Shown: positions 12,114 through 24,044, counted from the stretch's first letter. The stretch is 64,000 nt of DNA from Lineus longissimus (GCF_910592395.1 NC_088308.1:10681001-10745000), one strand, 5' to 3'. Numbers and translations: made by a program. Notes: generated by a model from the letters alone, not told the origin.

Positions 12114-12574
12114 CATGGACAGCAGTGACGCAAGATGAACACAAGAATGTCGTGTTTGACTTCCGACTACCATTGCAATCAGCTGATGCTGAGACTTCTG
12201 CAGGAGAAATTGCAGCTGTTCTTCCTAGCTCTACTATGACTAGTATGTCCTCCAAGCCTTCAGCAGCCCTAGGAAGTGCCCCTCTTGAACCAAGGTCCAC
12301 ATGCAAGAGGGTAGCAGGATCAGCTAGCTGCCCGGGCACTAACATTGACAAGAACATGAACAAGGCAGAACTTGCCAATCTGCTTAAAGCCTCGGTCAAG
12401 CCACCAAAGCCGAAAAGATCTAAGGAAGACCTTGAAAATCTTTCCTACGAGGTCATGCAAGAGGAGAAGTTGGCAGCACAGCAGCAACAAAAGTTGATTG
12501 ACTGTCAGATAGCTCTTGTTGGCCTTAAAACTGATTACATCAAGCTAAAAATGGCCAAACTGCATAAGGATTAA
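12114..12574 (+). CDS. Harbinger SANT/Myb-like protein, last exon
   Basis: Acceptor CTACTTTCAG at 12104-12113, open to TAA at 12572-12574. The middle is Ser/Thr/Pro-rich and low in structure; the end is helical and charged (MQEEKLAAQQQQKLIDCQ, ending YIKLKMAKLHKD), like the C-terminal coiled coil of Harbinger Myb-like proteins. A further small exon probably starts at 11792 (acceptor TTCATTTTCAG; ARAKMDGIRHVSAIS), but I could not choose its donor, so the join between exons 2 and 4 is unresolved. Confidence 0.6.
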
Positions 12575-12606
12575 ATCTGCAGTCAATCAAGTTTTCATGC
12601 CCCTAA

Positions 12607-12747
12607 GGCAGACGTTACATAGAGCTTCACGCTTCACTCCTCACACCTCATGCTTTACGGTTCACCCGTGAACCGAAGAATTAACAAGGTATTTCAATGA
12701 GCCCTGTTAGTTAGGCCCTCATTTTTCCTATCTATGTAACGTCTGCC
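12607..12747. mobile_element. 141-bp MITE with TAA target duplication
   Basis: TIR GGCAGACGTTACATAGA at the left and its exact reverse complement at the right, flanked by TAA on both sides (12604-12606, 12748-12750). The 3-bp TWA duplication points to a PIF/Harbinger-type MITE. The interior has CTTCACGCTTCACTCCTCAC and a short GGTTCACCCGTGAACC palindrome. It sits just after the stop of the SANT gene. Confidence 0.85.
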
Positions 12748-12822
12748 TAAGCGACCAACTTCTACTTTTGTCCTCCATCTTCACCTGATTATAGTAACTA
12801 GGAAAAACTGACTATGACTATG

Positions 12823-13050
12823 GGCCCAGTTGCTCAATCAGTGTTAGGTTAACACCAACGTTAGCGCTAATGCTGGCTTTAAAATCTCACTAACGTAAGA
12901 CTAGAGTTATCAATTAAAATGGTATTTATATTAAGGATTACTGTTAAAATTTCCAAGTCGATGATATTCAACTGCTACATAAGTTAGATTTTAAATCAAG
13001 CATTAGCACTTAAGTTGTTGTTAACCTAATGCTGACTGTGCAACCGGGCC
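12823..13050. mobile_element. 228-bp MITE with Harbinger-like ends
   Basis: Ends GGCCCAGTTGCTCAATCAGT and (reverse complement) GGCCCGGTTGCACAGTCAGC, continuing into TTAGGTTAACA on both sides. The GGCCCRGTT start resembles the TIR of the surrounding Harbinger, so it may be mobilised by that transposase. Flanking triplets are ATG and CTG, an imperfect duplication. Confidence 0.75.
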
Positions 13051-13445
13051 CTGATCTGTCAGACATTCTATCAAAAACATCCAAATTTGCCACAAAAAGT
13101 ACAAATATCAAACATGCCAAACAGTACAAGATCTATGAACCAAAGTTTTGAATACTATTTTTCGTACCTATAAAAGGCATAGATTCACATAGCACACGGA
13201 TTTTGCCCCTAACACATGTATTCTTTTAAATGCAATTTTATGGCCAACTCACTTAGGTTTCCTCTTAAAATATCATAACAAGAGGCCCAAGGGCCTGGCG
13301 CTCAGCTGAAATGGATAGGTGAAGGCAAGGGCCAAGTGTGTATCGGTACCGTTATTATGAGGCAGCGTGAAGCTATAACGTCTAGCACGCAGAAGTGCTG
13401 ATGCGAAAGACCTTCTTGCTATATCAGTGCATGCTGAAGTACTGA

Positions 13446-13545
13446 GTTGACGTCACCCTGGTATTATGACGTAAAGTCATTTCTATTGCCGTTGCAGTAG
13501 TGGGGTGTGTGATGACGTCAAGGAGTTGTGTGGTGACGTCAAAGA
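13446..13545. promoter_or_regulatory. cluster of three CRE-like TGACGTCA sites
   Basis: Three perfect TGACGTCA octamers in roughly 95 bp (near 13449, 13514, 13533) plus a TGACGTAA in between. CREB/ATF proteins bind this palindrome. No neighbouring transcription start is known, so function is inference. Confidence 0.35.
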
Positions 13546-13779
13546 GTGGAGTCCTTGTCTTCATGCAGCGTAGGTGGAACTAATAACATGCACATGGACA
13601 CAAGGTACATAATTATTACAGTGTATTTTGTGAGGTGGGGCCTGGTGCTTTACAATGGTCAAATGAACCGACTGTTCTCTGGACATTGATGAAGTGAATG
13701 CAGCCAAATGTTTGGGACGGTCTTTTTTGTATGTGAAGAAAAGAAGATAAAGAGTTGGTTAACAAAATGAACTTTATTG

Positions 13780-13866
13780 GTGCGGCAGATATTTGATGCC
13801 TTTCGGCAGATATTTGAAGCGCCTTGCGGCAGATATTTGTTGCCTTGCGGCAGATATTTGATAACG
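13780..13866. repeat. short tandem repeat, about 22-bp unit
   Basis: Four consecutive units built on GCGGCAGATATTTGATGCCTT. Confidence 0.8.
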
Positions 13867-14030
13867 CTCTCCAGGAATGGAAAGCAGTAAAACGAGTAAG
13901 CACACCTTACTCTGAATGTGGGAACAGCAAGTGCTTTCCTGGACTTGAAATGTGCCAATGACTCCTCTTGCAATAACCAACAACAGTTAATCTGTAAAAA
14001 AAGAGAAGAGAAATTAACACTGACTGAATA

Positions 14031-15080
14031 AATGAAATGGCCAGGGCCATTGTGCTCACCTCATGTGGAGGAAAGATGGATAAAGAGCATGGTATTGTGT
14101 CATGTAGTGTTAGGTTTGATGTAGGTCCAAGCAATTACAATTTCCCCAAAATGGCCAATTTACAGTACATTCGACCTCTGTGACCTTGAAAAGTAGGTCA
14201 AATCAAAGAAGACCCGGGTGACACATTGAATGGTTGTTAGAATTAGATGTACCTATGATATAAAATTGGTGCCAATCGGGCAAGTCATTACTAGGAATAA
14301 TGGCATTTTGAGGAATTTAGGATTTGGCCCCCTCCCTGGAGGCCAAACGGCAAATCAGATCGCACCAAACTTCGGTACCTGAGATCACCTGACCAAGGGG
14401 TAAATGTGTACTTAATTTGTGATCAATAGTCATTGCAGTTAAGAAACGTGCCATAGTTACGGCCTGACAGCGAATTTACGCCATTTGACCTCTGTGACCT
14501 TGACAAGAAGGTCAAATTAAAAACCTGTGTGACATATACTGTATGATGGTTAGATGTACCCATGATATCAGATTGGTGGCAATCGGGCAAGAAGTTAAGG
14601 AATAATCACATTTTTAAGGTTTTTGGATTTTGCCCCCTGGTGGTCAAGTGGTGAATCATATTGGACCAAACTTCGGTCCCTGAGATCACCTGACTAAGGG
14701 GTAAATGTGTACCAAATTTGGTATCAATAGTCATTGCAGTTTAGAAACGTGCCATCGTTACATCCTAACGGCCAATTTACACCATTTGACCTCTGTGACC
14801 TTGAAAAGGAGGTCAAATCAAAAACCCGGAGGATATATGATGCACCTTTGCTAGAAGTACCTACCATATTTTTTTCAAAATTTCCCGACTACTATTAAGG
14901 GAGATATTGCATATTTTCACTTTTAACGTTTGGCCCCCTGGTGGCCAAACCATGAAACGAATCGGACCGAAACTTGGTCTCCCAGGTGTCATTAAATAAG
15001 GGTACATGTGTACCAAGTTTCAACTCAATAGCTCTAACAGTTACGAAACGTGCCCTGCTAACGGACGACGGACGACGACG

Positions 15081-15136
<56 letters not shown>

Positions 15137-15193
15137 ACGACGGATGCCACGGTATGGGATAAGCTCACCTCTGCTAAGAGGTGAGCTAAAAAG
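14031..15193 (+). mobile_element. terminal-hairpin repeat, copy B
   Basis: Near-identical to copy A and the same length (1163 bp), with the same ATGGCCAGGGCCAT 5' palindrome, three internal TGACCT clusters, the (GAC)n tract and the AGCTCACCTCT hairpin. Inserted in the Harbinger element between its two genes. Flanks of A, B, C and D are unrelated, which fixes the ends to within a base or two. Confidence 0.85.
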
Positions 15194-17229
15194 GGTGACA
15201 TAGACGGGGAAATGTACACCACCGGATACAGTCTGTGCTTGATCAGGCATCGGTCAGATGATATCCTGAACAAAGCATCTATGGAAGCAAATCCAGAAAG
15301 AGACTTAACCTTCGAAGGGCACACTTATCACTCAGTGAAAAGTCAGTCCTGGGGGTTGTTTTCCAATTCAAAATAAAAGTGTAACCTCTTTAAATTAGTC
15401 TCACAGACTGAACCATAACACTCAACAGCTAACCGTGCCCACATGATGACTGATGTGAGCCAAGTTGGGCTTAAAGATGAGCGGGTGGTGTACTACATTT
15501 TGAAAATTGTCTATCGTCTACGACATGTGACAGAACAGGATCTAGTGGACTTAATGATGAGGTACTATCAAATAAGGTGTCCATCAAATGAATCATGAGG
15601 GCCTGTTGAGTTATACTCTAAGCCTGTCCTATAGGGCTAGGCTATCGTTTTTGTCTTTTTTACAGCCTACAGTACAGCCATGCATGCACAGCGCAGTGTA
15701 CAGACAGTACATGATTGCCAACCAAAAACATGAGCATTGCTGCGTAACGAAACTGCAGTGGAATTCATACTACGATGTCATAATGACAATGTGACTTTCA
15801 AAATAATTGTAAACAAACGTAAATGGCGAGATTTGTTGCAAAATTGCCAACCGCAACAACTCAGGGACCGTCCCAAAATGGCCGACGGCGAATTCTCCGG
15901 TCGCTAGCGCAGTCCATAAACAAGCATCAATTTTACCAACTTTGGGTGCAAGCTTGGTCATAAAAGTTACAGAACTGTTAGAAATACATCTAAACAACAT
16001 ATATATACAGTTAAAAGTGCATAAAAATCCCGTTTCAACCTCCGGGCGCTACCTTTTTTTCTCCGCCACGCGCCGGGCCCTACCGGTCGTTATTTAGTGC
16101 GACCGCCACCAGAGTGTTTATCAGTAATCACGATCTTTCGCCATTTTAATTGCGCGTTTTAGGCAGATTAATCAATTATTACATGCATGCATTATATATC
16201 ACCGAAATGATAATTGCGTTGGCTATTTGAAACTAAGTTCAGATATCATTTTCGATCTTTGAATTGAATTTAGGCGAGTGATTTTTGACACCCTGTCGAC
16301 ATATCAGGACTTGCAAAATTCAAGCGAGATCGCTTGCATCATCGGCACGTTTGAAAACCGAATTTCACAAATTCCACAAATATTTATCACATACCATATG
16401 TATCACCACAAAGGTAACTCTCTAGACTATTTGAAACCAAGTTCAGATACTTATTTTCACAAAAATTCGAAGCTATGCAAGCGATTTTTCAGTGGTAGAG
16501 ATCGACGGAAACAAATTTCTCGCTCTAAAATGACACGAGACGAGCACCAACTTTCGCTAATTTGTGCACAAAATTTCCGCAATATTATAAAAAACTATTG
16601 ATAAATCTGAATTATATAGACTCTTTTCAGTACCTAAACAAATTTCAGGTACATGGTCATGTTGATTAAAAGAGTATCAACCGATTGAACATGAGAAAGT
16701 TCACTCATCTTCATTGAAGCAGCGACTACCGCCATTTTTAAATGGTGGCATCTCTTCTATCGATCGGCCAATCAGCGGCACTGCTTGCAAAAAGTTTAGC
16801 CACCGCCAAATTTGAAATCGCCAAAATTCAGGCAATGTGCCTGCAGCGCCAACTGGCGGCTAAAACTATATTAATTCCATTAAATGTAAAAAATGCAAAA
16901 ATATTTAAAAATATTCAGCCACATTTGAAAACAATATTTGCTCTGTGGACCGAGGTAAAAAGGGAAAGAAATCTAAACGCGAAATGACCTCATTCTCTTA
17001 ACACAGGTCGGATCGCGCTGATTTTTCGTTTTTTGAGTTCACCTTGGGCAACTCCTAATTTAGCACCGTCAACGAAGTGGCTAGGTCTTCCCGGTCAGAA
17101 ATGTCCAATTTTGTCCACAGATGGGTCCCTAGATGGATGGATTGCAGGACGGACACCATTTGAACAGCTATACTACTAGCTCCGCTGACTTTGTCAGCTG
17201 AGCTAAAAAACACTTGCATGCTTGCACAA

Positions 17230-17594
17230 TCAGAAATGAAAGAAGGTATCACGCAAATGAACCCTTCCAGTTACAGTATCGTCATCAATGGGATCAAGGT
17301 TATATTGATTCTCCAAAAGTGGCTCCATCACATCCTGCCGCTTCAGTGCAATGTTGTTGAGGATTACACAGCAGACTATCACTTTACAGGCCTGTTCTGG
17401 GACCAGCCGAATTTCATTGTGCAAGCAATGGAACCGCCTCTTTAAAATGCCAAAGGCCTGCTCAACTCGTGTCCTGGTTCGTGCTTGGGCGGCATTATAT
17501 CTGGCTTCTTCAGGTGTTGGATTCCGATAAGGTGTCATCAGGTACGGTTCAAGTGCATAACCTTTGTCTCCCAAAAGGAATCCATCATGTGGAG
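17230..17594 (-). CDS. Harbinger transposase, last exon
   Basis: C-terminal exon of a PIF/Harbinger (HARBI1-like) DDE transposase. Acceptor CAATTTCAG, first codon completed by the G left by exon 17903-18017, stop at 17230. It contains APHDGFLLGDKGYALEPYL, then TPYRNPTPEEARYN and ARTRTRVEQAFGILKRRF, where the Glu of RVEQAFG is the third catalytic residue, and ends with ACKVIVCCVILNNIALKR. All are hallmark blocks of the family. The frame is intact. Just downstream is the right end of the second hairpin-repeat family (17178-17210). Confidence 0.9.
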
Positions 17595-17902
17595 CTGAAA
17601 TTGTAAATACAATATTGTAAATGTAATAATTTTTTTCAAAATGAATGAATTTTATACTAATTTATTGAATATGAGAATATCAATGTTTTTTTGTCATTTT
17701 ATACATAACATGGGGTTTCTCGTTTATATATTATATATTTTTCAAATAAGCATGATACTGTTGATCCAGTAGTATGCCTATGTGATAATTTCTTTTCTAC
17801 TACATGTATGTTAGTTATAAATGTTGATAAAGTTCCAATTAAATTATTTATCTATCTATTAAATTACTTGTTTTTAGTGGGTATCACACATGTCTGAATT
17901 AC

Positions 17903-18017
17903 CTTGGTTAGCAAGTTCACGGCCAATGGACGACACCTTGAATATTCGACTGTCGTGAACACTTCCCGGCCATTTGGCTACAAGGTTTGTGGCAATGCGA
18001 TCAGCATCACATATCAT
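17903..18017 (-). CDS. Harbinger transposase, internal exon with second catalytic Asp
   Basis: 115-bp exon with acceptor GGTATTGCAG and donor CCAAG|GTAATT. It encodes MICDADRIATNLVAKWPGSV then HDSRIFKVSSIGRELANQ, the PIF/Harbinger block that normally reads vcDa...vvarwPGSvHDsriF. The Asp in CDAD or HDSR is the second active-site acid of the DDE triad. Splice phases agree with both neighbours (0 before, 1 after). Confidence 0.88.
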
Positions 18018-18339
18018 CTGCAATACCAAAAAGTGGAAATTGAAATATTATTTCTGGGTTTCTGCCGGGGGGGGGCAACTGCCAAGATTGTCCGAAAAAC
18101 AGCCAAAATTTGCTCTTTCGACCAGGAATTTGGGCTTTGGTTCCCCCTCCTGAATTTTTTTCTGGCAGAAACACTGTACTTTCAAAATTTTTCATACTTA
18201 GCAATGATTTTAATTCATACTATGCCAGGAATCAGGATATTCATATTTCAGATGGACATGCAATCTCTTAAACTAGATCAGGCCTCCAATGAGCCAGGCT
18301 TTGAAAGTGAACCTGATCTCGTTCCAAGATGACTAAATG

Positions 18340-19390
18340 AATGAAATGGCCAGGGCCATTGTGCTCACCTCATGTGGAGGAAAGATGGATAAAGAGCATG
18401 GTATTGTGTCATGTAGTGTTACGTTTGATGTAGGTCCAAGCAATTACAATTTCCCCAAAATGGCCAATTTACAGTACATTCGACCTCTGTGACCTTGAAA
18501 AGTAGGTCAAATCAAAGAAGACCCGGGTGACACACTGAATGGTTGTTAGAATTAGATGTACCTATGATATAAAATTGGTGCCAATCGGGCAAGTCATTAC
18601 TAGGAATAATGGCATTTTGAAGAATTTAGGATTTGGCCCCCTCCCTGGAGGCCAAACGGCAAATCAGATCGCACCAAACTTCGGTACCTGAGATCACCTG
18701 ACCAAGGGGTACATGTGTACTTAATTTGTGATCAATAGTCATTGCAGTTAAGAAACGTGCCATAGTTACGGCCTGACGGCGAATTTACACCATTTGACCT
18801 CTGTGACCTTGACAAGAAGGTCAAATTAAAAACCTGTGTGACATATACTGTATGGTGGTTAGATGTACCCATGATATCAAATTGGTGGCAATCGGGCAAG
18901 AAGTTAAGGAATAATCACATTTTTAAGGTTTTTGGATTTTGCCCCCTGGTGGTCAAGTGGTGAATCATATTGGACCAAACTTCGGTCCCTGAGATCACCT
19001 GACTAAGGGGTAAATGTGTACCAAATTTGGTATCAATAGTCATTGCAGTTTAGAAACGTGCCATCGCTACATCCTAACGGCCAATTTACACCATTTGACC
19101 TCTGTGACCTTGAAAAGGAGGTCAAATCAAAAACCCGGAGGATATATGATGCACCTTTGCTAGAAGTACCTACCATATTTTTTTCCAAATTTCCCGATTA
19201 CTATTAAGGGAGATATTACATATTTTCACTTTTAACGTTTGGCCCCCTGGTGGCCAAAGCATGAAACGAATCGGACCGAAACTTGGTCTCCAAGGTGTCA
19301 TTACATAAGGGTACATGTGTACCAAGTTTCAACTCAATAGCTCTAACAGTTACGAAACGTGCCCTGCTAACGGACGACGGACGACGACGA

Positions 19391-19447
<57 letters not shown>

Positions 19448-19507
19448 TGGACGACGGACGCCACGGTATGGGATAAGCTCACCTCTGCTAAGAGGTGAGC
19501 TAAAAAG
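18340..19507 (+). mobile_element. terminal-hairpin repeat, copy C
   Basis: 1168 bp, same ends and internal order as copies A and B; the (GAC)n tract carries GATGAC interruptions. It inserted into the transposase intron between exons 17903-18017 and 19649-19761, in antisense to the transposase, without damaging the exons. Confidence 0.85.
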
Positions 19508-19648
19508 CCAGCCAGCCGGTCATCTGGTAATAAATGCAATGCATGTTTATTGTACTTTGGTGTAGGCCTACAGACATTATGTGCACATTTCGTTACTAGG
19601 CAGGGCTACCAACTGACTTTTGAAAGTGTTCTATTCACACATGCTTAC

Positions 19649-19761
19649 CTGAACATTGATGCTGTGAATGGATTTGCGACAGACATAAACATCCTCAAAT
19701 TGAGATGGGGCTTGAATCTTTATCTGTGTGCAGTCCAAAGCACCGATTACGTTAGGGAAAC
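19649..19761 (-). CDS. Harbinger transposase, exon with first catalytic Asp
   Basis: 113-bp exon, acceptor TGATTTTAG and donor TTCAG|GTAAGC. Encodes FPNVIGALDCTQIKIQAPS, then a short Glu/Tyr block and RKSIHSINVQ. The Asp in GALDCTQI corresponds to the first acid of the DDE motif (family pattern iGaiDGTHi); Gly and His are replaced by Cys and Gln. It splices in phase to MICDAD in exon 17903-18017. It needs one base from the previous exon; the 10-15 residues that usually link FPxG to GFPNVIG were not found. Confidence 0.88.
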
Positions 19762-20511
19762 CTAAAATCAAAGTGGAAGAACCATTAGGCAACACACAAA
19801 CTGACCTGTATTAACTAACTATATCATTCCCCGACTGCGCCCCGCCCTGGTCGACATCCACCTCACTCAGTGAGTTGAGGGCATTTTTATGGATGCAGTA
19901 TGCAATGCATGGAGGGAAGATATTGGTACAAGAAAAGTATAGAACATACTGCATAGTCATGATCGAGTATAGGCCAGACCTGACTGACCAACAATCCATA
20001 CAGCAGTGTAGGCTGTACATGCCATGGATGATGGTCATTGGTGGACACACAAGCACACAACAACAACATGCAACACTACGTACAGTCACAGTCGACAACA
20101 GTCTGCACTCGATTAACTCAACTGCACAGTCACAGTGGCGCGGATGCGAGTATTCATTAGAATAGATGGCTGCATAGATACCTTCACATGATTATAAAGT
20201 TTCCAGCAATCTAACAGCCGGTTTTCAATAAACAAACAACAGCATTGAACCACGCAGTTTCGCTTCCATGATGACACACGACACGTCATGCATGTGTGTG
20301 ATGAAAAAAAACAGCTGATGAAGTTTGACCTGTACTTGACCTGTTAAAATATTCACGGTTACCAACAGCGATTTCTTCATTCACCGTTTGCTGATTGGAG
20401 AGGTTTGACCTGCTTAATATGCATGTTCACCTATCGATTTTTGTCATTCATTTTGCTGATTGGAGCACTATAAATAGTAGTGGGCGAGGAGCACATGAGA
20501 TGGGAACTGGT

Positions 20512-20904
20512 GGCTTCGTCGCCCCTCGGAAATTTTATGATTTCGCTCATATATTTGATTATTTCATTCATGGTGGCCTTCACGATACGGCACACGGAAC
20601 TTTTTGACAGTCCATCTCCATCCCCGACCATTATTTGGAAGGACCCGCAAGCAAGGAAACGGAGACACACGCAAATTTGTAGTATGACAGGCAGTGCATG
20701 GCCACGGTCGGTCGGACGCGTCAACTTTGGGCCGAATACCTCAACGAAGACCATTATTGTGTCGGGCAGGAAACGATATCTGTCTTTCACCCCCTTGGCG
20801 GAGTACTTCTCCAAGGGGTTTTGATGGTCTACGAGTCGTCTTTCTGGGCCTCGGGCCATCAAATATCGAAGGACAGGCCGGTTGTGCCGGCGAATTTCCG
20901 CCAT
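20512..20904 (-). CDS. Harbinger transposase, first exon
   Basis: ATG at 20904 in a good context (ACAAAATGG). The protein starts MAEIRRHNRPVLRYLMARG and contains YRFLPDTIMVFVEVFGPKL, a hydrophobic helical stretch (ILQICVCLRFLACGSF) and the helix-turn-helix-like SKSSVCRIVKATMNEIIKYM before IIKFPRGDEA. This is the usual N-terminal half of PIF/Harbinger transposases. Homology fades at about 20512; the donor and the small following segment are uncertain, so the element may be slightly defective. Plus-strand ORFs over this region are shadows. Confidence 0.8.
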
Positions 20905-21076
20905 TTTGTGTCCTTCATTCCGACTTAAGTACGGTAGCTACCGTGCTTAAGTTTTTGGGGTACTTAAGTCGGCTAGGCGAGTTAAGATTCTTTGTGAATC
21001 AACTTAAGACAAAACTTAAGAAATTCTCATACTTAAGTCACCAAAACAGACTTAAGATTCTTTGAGAAACCGGGCC

Positions 21077-22311
21077 CTGGATATTAATGCGAGTCAAGAC
21101 AAGTGACTTTTCCTGTGGAGACATTGAGCCGTTTGGTTGATCGTGTGCACTAATTGAAAAGTTGGGATGAAGAAAGAAACCAAGTGAATTCAATATGGCC
21201 AGCATACAGCGGTACTGGACACAATTTCTTCAAGCCACCATCATGCAAAGTTTCAGTCATCTAGCCCCAGCGGTTCCGATCTGCTGACAGACGACGAGGA
21301 CGGACGACGGGCGACGAGGACCGACGCCGACTATGGACGACACGGACTTCTGCGACCGTATATACTGTAAAACGTTAAAATGCTTCTCGGAGCCCAGTCG
21401 GGATGTAAGCGCCGGCCACATGCGTGGGGTATTTTTACCTCCAATTTGGTGGTTATGCCTACCTCAAATCCTTTCCCTATCGATTGGGCAACATTTCTCG
21501 ACAACTTCTGGTATCCTTGGTTTCACCAGAGTCTTATTTCAAATAAATTTAGTTGAAAGACTCTTATTTCCCTGTTCAAAATTACAACGTACCATTCTTT
21601 ACAAACAAATGATGCCCCACTTCCTGGTTAAAGTATTCGAGGAAGCGTTACCCGGCAAGTTGTCTACAAAAGGCAATTATTCTTAATACATACCAGCAGT
21701 CACTTTAATGAGGAACCTGCACAACAAATCCTGCCAATAGGGGACACTGCAGGCAAATGGACCATGATTGTAATGAGAAAGCCATTTCCAGGGTTTCCAT
21801 GATTATTGAATATTTCATTCCTGATAACTCTACATGGGGAAAGAGCACCAAAATTGTTGTTTTATTGGTCCTTAAATCTATTTTGATGAGTTTTAGGGAG
21901 AAAATCAACAAAACTTAATTTTGATGGAAAATGCACTGGAAGTGTACCTTTTAGTACTGGAGCTGCCATCTGGGTTTTTAGGTCTGCAGGTTCCTCATTG
22001 ATTGAAAGGTAATCCTTCGGAGGAGAGAGGTAACAGGCACAAAGAGAACGTTTTGTACGGTGTTGAAGACATTGTTATAATGTTATCTTCAAATCGGTTA
22101 TAACATGATTACAAAATATATACCAAAGCATAAAATCTTTTAAAAAATCCAACTGATACAGGACAAATGACTTTGAAACAAAATATGATAAACTGCCCCA
22201 AGTGCTTTCATAAATTATTTAGCAACCCTTGTCGTGATAATTATTGAAGACTGCTAAAAAAACAACCGTATTCTTTAATTCCTTCACCCTGACATCACTG
22301 GGCAAACTTAC
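21077..22311. other. TRPM intron, no gene recognised
   Basis: Between the Harbinger right end and the TRP-helix exon. A degenerate GACGACGAGGACGGACGACG stretch at about 21290-21345 may be the remnant of another hairpin-type repeat. Nothing else supported. Confidence 0.4.
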
Positions 22312-22478
22312 GCATTTTTTCCTGATTCCTACTGATGTATTTTCCAATACGAAAAATGTAACTCAGGATGTTGAGAGGTGGCGCAAGCAATGGTCTCTGC
22401 TTGTATTCATCCACAAACGAATATCGGTTATAGTGCCACCACGTGGTGGATTCCTTCTGAAATCTCTCAAATGTAGAA
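22312..22478 (-). CDS. TRPM: TRPM-like channel, TRP-helix exon
   Basis: 167-bp exon between acceptor TTTGTTTCCAG and donor ATGC|GTAAGT. Joined to the S6 exon the frame reads LIAMFN-STFERFQKESTTWWHYNRYSF, then VDEYKQRPLLAPPLNILSYI. This is the segment directly after S6 in TRPM channels: the TRP helix with its W-x-x-x-R-Y core, then the conserved RPxLxPP-hydrophobic motif. The phase is exact on both sides (completes AA|T from the S6 exon, leaves one base for exon 7051-7216). A plus-strand ORF over the same bases is a shadow. Confidence 0.92.
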
Positions 22479-24044
22479 CTGGAAACAAAAGGTTAATCAC
22501 ATTCAAAAGACTGCTATACGAAAACAGCTAACCTTTACCATCATATCTTCAAGAATTACAAATTACGAATTGTTGATGGACGCCACGATTTTTTTTTGGC
22601 TAATGTACTCTCGATGCTGAGAAAGGTCAAACAATAAGCAATTTTCAATCCGTCGAACCTTGTAAGATGCTGCTAGTAAATTGTTATTTATGTCGACGAA
22701 CTTGCCGAGTTGTTACGAATTATTTTGCATTGGCGCCGCGCCAATTTCTTAATTGAGCCCAGATCCTTCAAGTATATACATGACATTGGACGCAAAGGCC
22801 GAACACGCCGCCATGCGACAACTTAGCGAGCAAAACTTATAGCTCAACGTTATCGACTAGAGGGCGTTGTGGTCGCCGAGCGGTTTTTGTTGCTTTTATT
22901 TATTAGTTAATTTTATACCAAGCCTAAAACTAAGTCAATCCTTAAATTTTTCATTTTATCTCCGGTCATTTAATGCGATCAATACCAACACGCACACCGA
23001 AGCGGGCTATTTATATGCGTCTCGGATTCAAAGTTATCCCACATGGCTCTGTGGCGTAAAGCTCGGCTCGGGTTGGATACTCACAAACTTTGTTTTTTCT
23101 CGTGATTTCCATTTCTATAGTACATGTATAAATACATTTATATATTTTTCATCTATTGCAAAGCAGTGATTTATTTATGGCTATCAATGAGTCGTATACT
23201 TATGTTAGATTTTCCTCCACGACTTTCAACCGCTATAGCATGTCAGAACGCCAGCCTGGCTTTAAATCTATAGATCCCAAGATGCATGTACTGTTATCTC
23301 GCTTTGTTGATGAGACACCAGTTTTGACCAACTCCTACATCATTGAATACGGCAACGCATTCCATATCTTGCCCAACGCAGTTCCAATCCTTCTGGATAC
23401 ATTTATCACAAAATTGAATATGAGATCTCTGGTCCAGAACATGATTATTATTGCACGGCCGGTGTAATGTTTTTGAGTGTTTCTGTTTTTGAGTGTTTCC
23501 CCTCATTGTTTGGGAACGCTCAAAAATAGATTGACAAGTTTTTCTGTGTATCCCCCCTATTGAAAAGTCGTGGTCTCTCTAGCTGCCTATTGTTTGGAAA
23601 CACTGACACATGTGGAACAACCACAGATGTTACACCGGGTTCAAATATCAAGGACCCGGATGTTAGGCTATATTGGTAATATATACTATCCTCCCGTAAG
23701 GCCTACTGGTAATATACGATTATCCTCTCGAAAGCTAATGAAAAATTCCATCGGAAGATAGCAGAAATTTTGATAGCAGAAAAATATGAAGAAATTATTG
23801 CATCGCAGAGGAAATGGTACCTGTAGATTTGAATTTCCCTACTTCTTGTCTTGGACGTTTAGCTCTATGTTCTTAGGACAGAGGGCAGCACCTGTCGTTG
23901 CAAGCACTCCGAAGCGGCTCGAATCACCATAGGTTCCGGTGCTTTTAATCACGTTTTTCGTACTAACGAAGGTTTTTATATCCGCACTTTCGGAGAAAGT
24001 TCGGTACATTGTTTTTATCAGGATTGTCCGTCCGACCATCTGTA

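Larger units (their letters stand above)
13281..17210 (+). mobile_element. second hairpin-ended repeat family, possible single element
   Basis: The left end has the palindrome AGGCCCAAGGGCCT (13283-13296) followed by GGCGCTCAGCTGA. The right end has a near-perfect 12-bp stem (AGCTCCGCTGAC and GTCAGCTGAGCT, TTT loop, 17178-17204) followed by AAAAAA and preceded by GGACGGACACC. GCTCAGCTGA and TCAGCTGAGC are inverted copies, the same layout as the 1.16-kb family but with other words. Whether both ends belong to one element is inference; copy B and unrecognised sequence lie between. At about 16195 and 16399 a block (CTATTTGAAAC.AAGTTCAGATA) is duplicated. No gene recognised in 15194-17177. Confidence 0.4.
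8956..21076. mobile_element. PIF/Harbinger DNA transposon, about 12.1 kb with nested insertions
   Basis: Terminal inverted repeats GGCCCGGTTTCTCAAAGAAT at both ends (left from 8956; right, reverse complement, ending 21076), each flanked by CTG (8953-8955 and 21077-21079). A CWG or TWA target duplication is typical of PIF/Harbinger. Inside are the two genes expected of an autonomous element: a SANT/Myb-like DNA-binding protein on plus (9588-12574) and a DDE transposase on minus (20904 to 17230), convergently arranged. Both ends contain several CTTAAG/ACTTAAGT words, possible subterminal transposase binding sites. Two hairpin repeats (14031-15193 and 18340-19507) and MITEs inserted later; without the two hairpin repeats it would be about 9.8 kb. 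It lies in a TRPM intron. Confidence 0.85.

Noticed and set aside
16278-16601. 107-codon ORF
   Set aside because: Lies across a diverged duplication; no recognisable domain or splice context.
20480-21065. plus-strand ORFs of 114-123 codons
   Set aside because: Shadows of the minus-strand Harbinger transposase exon and its TIR.
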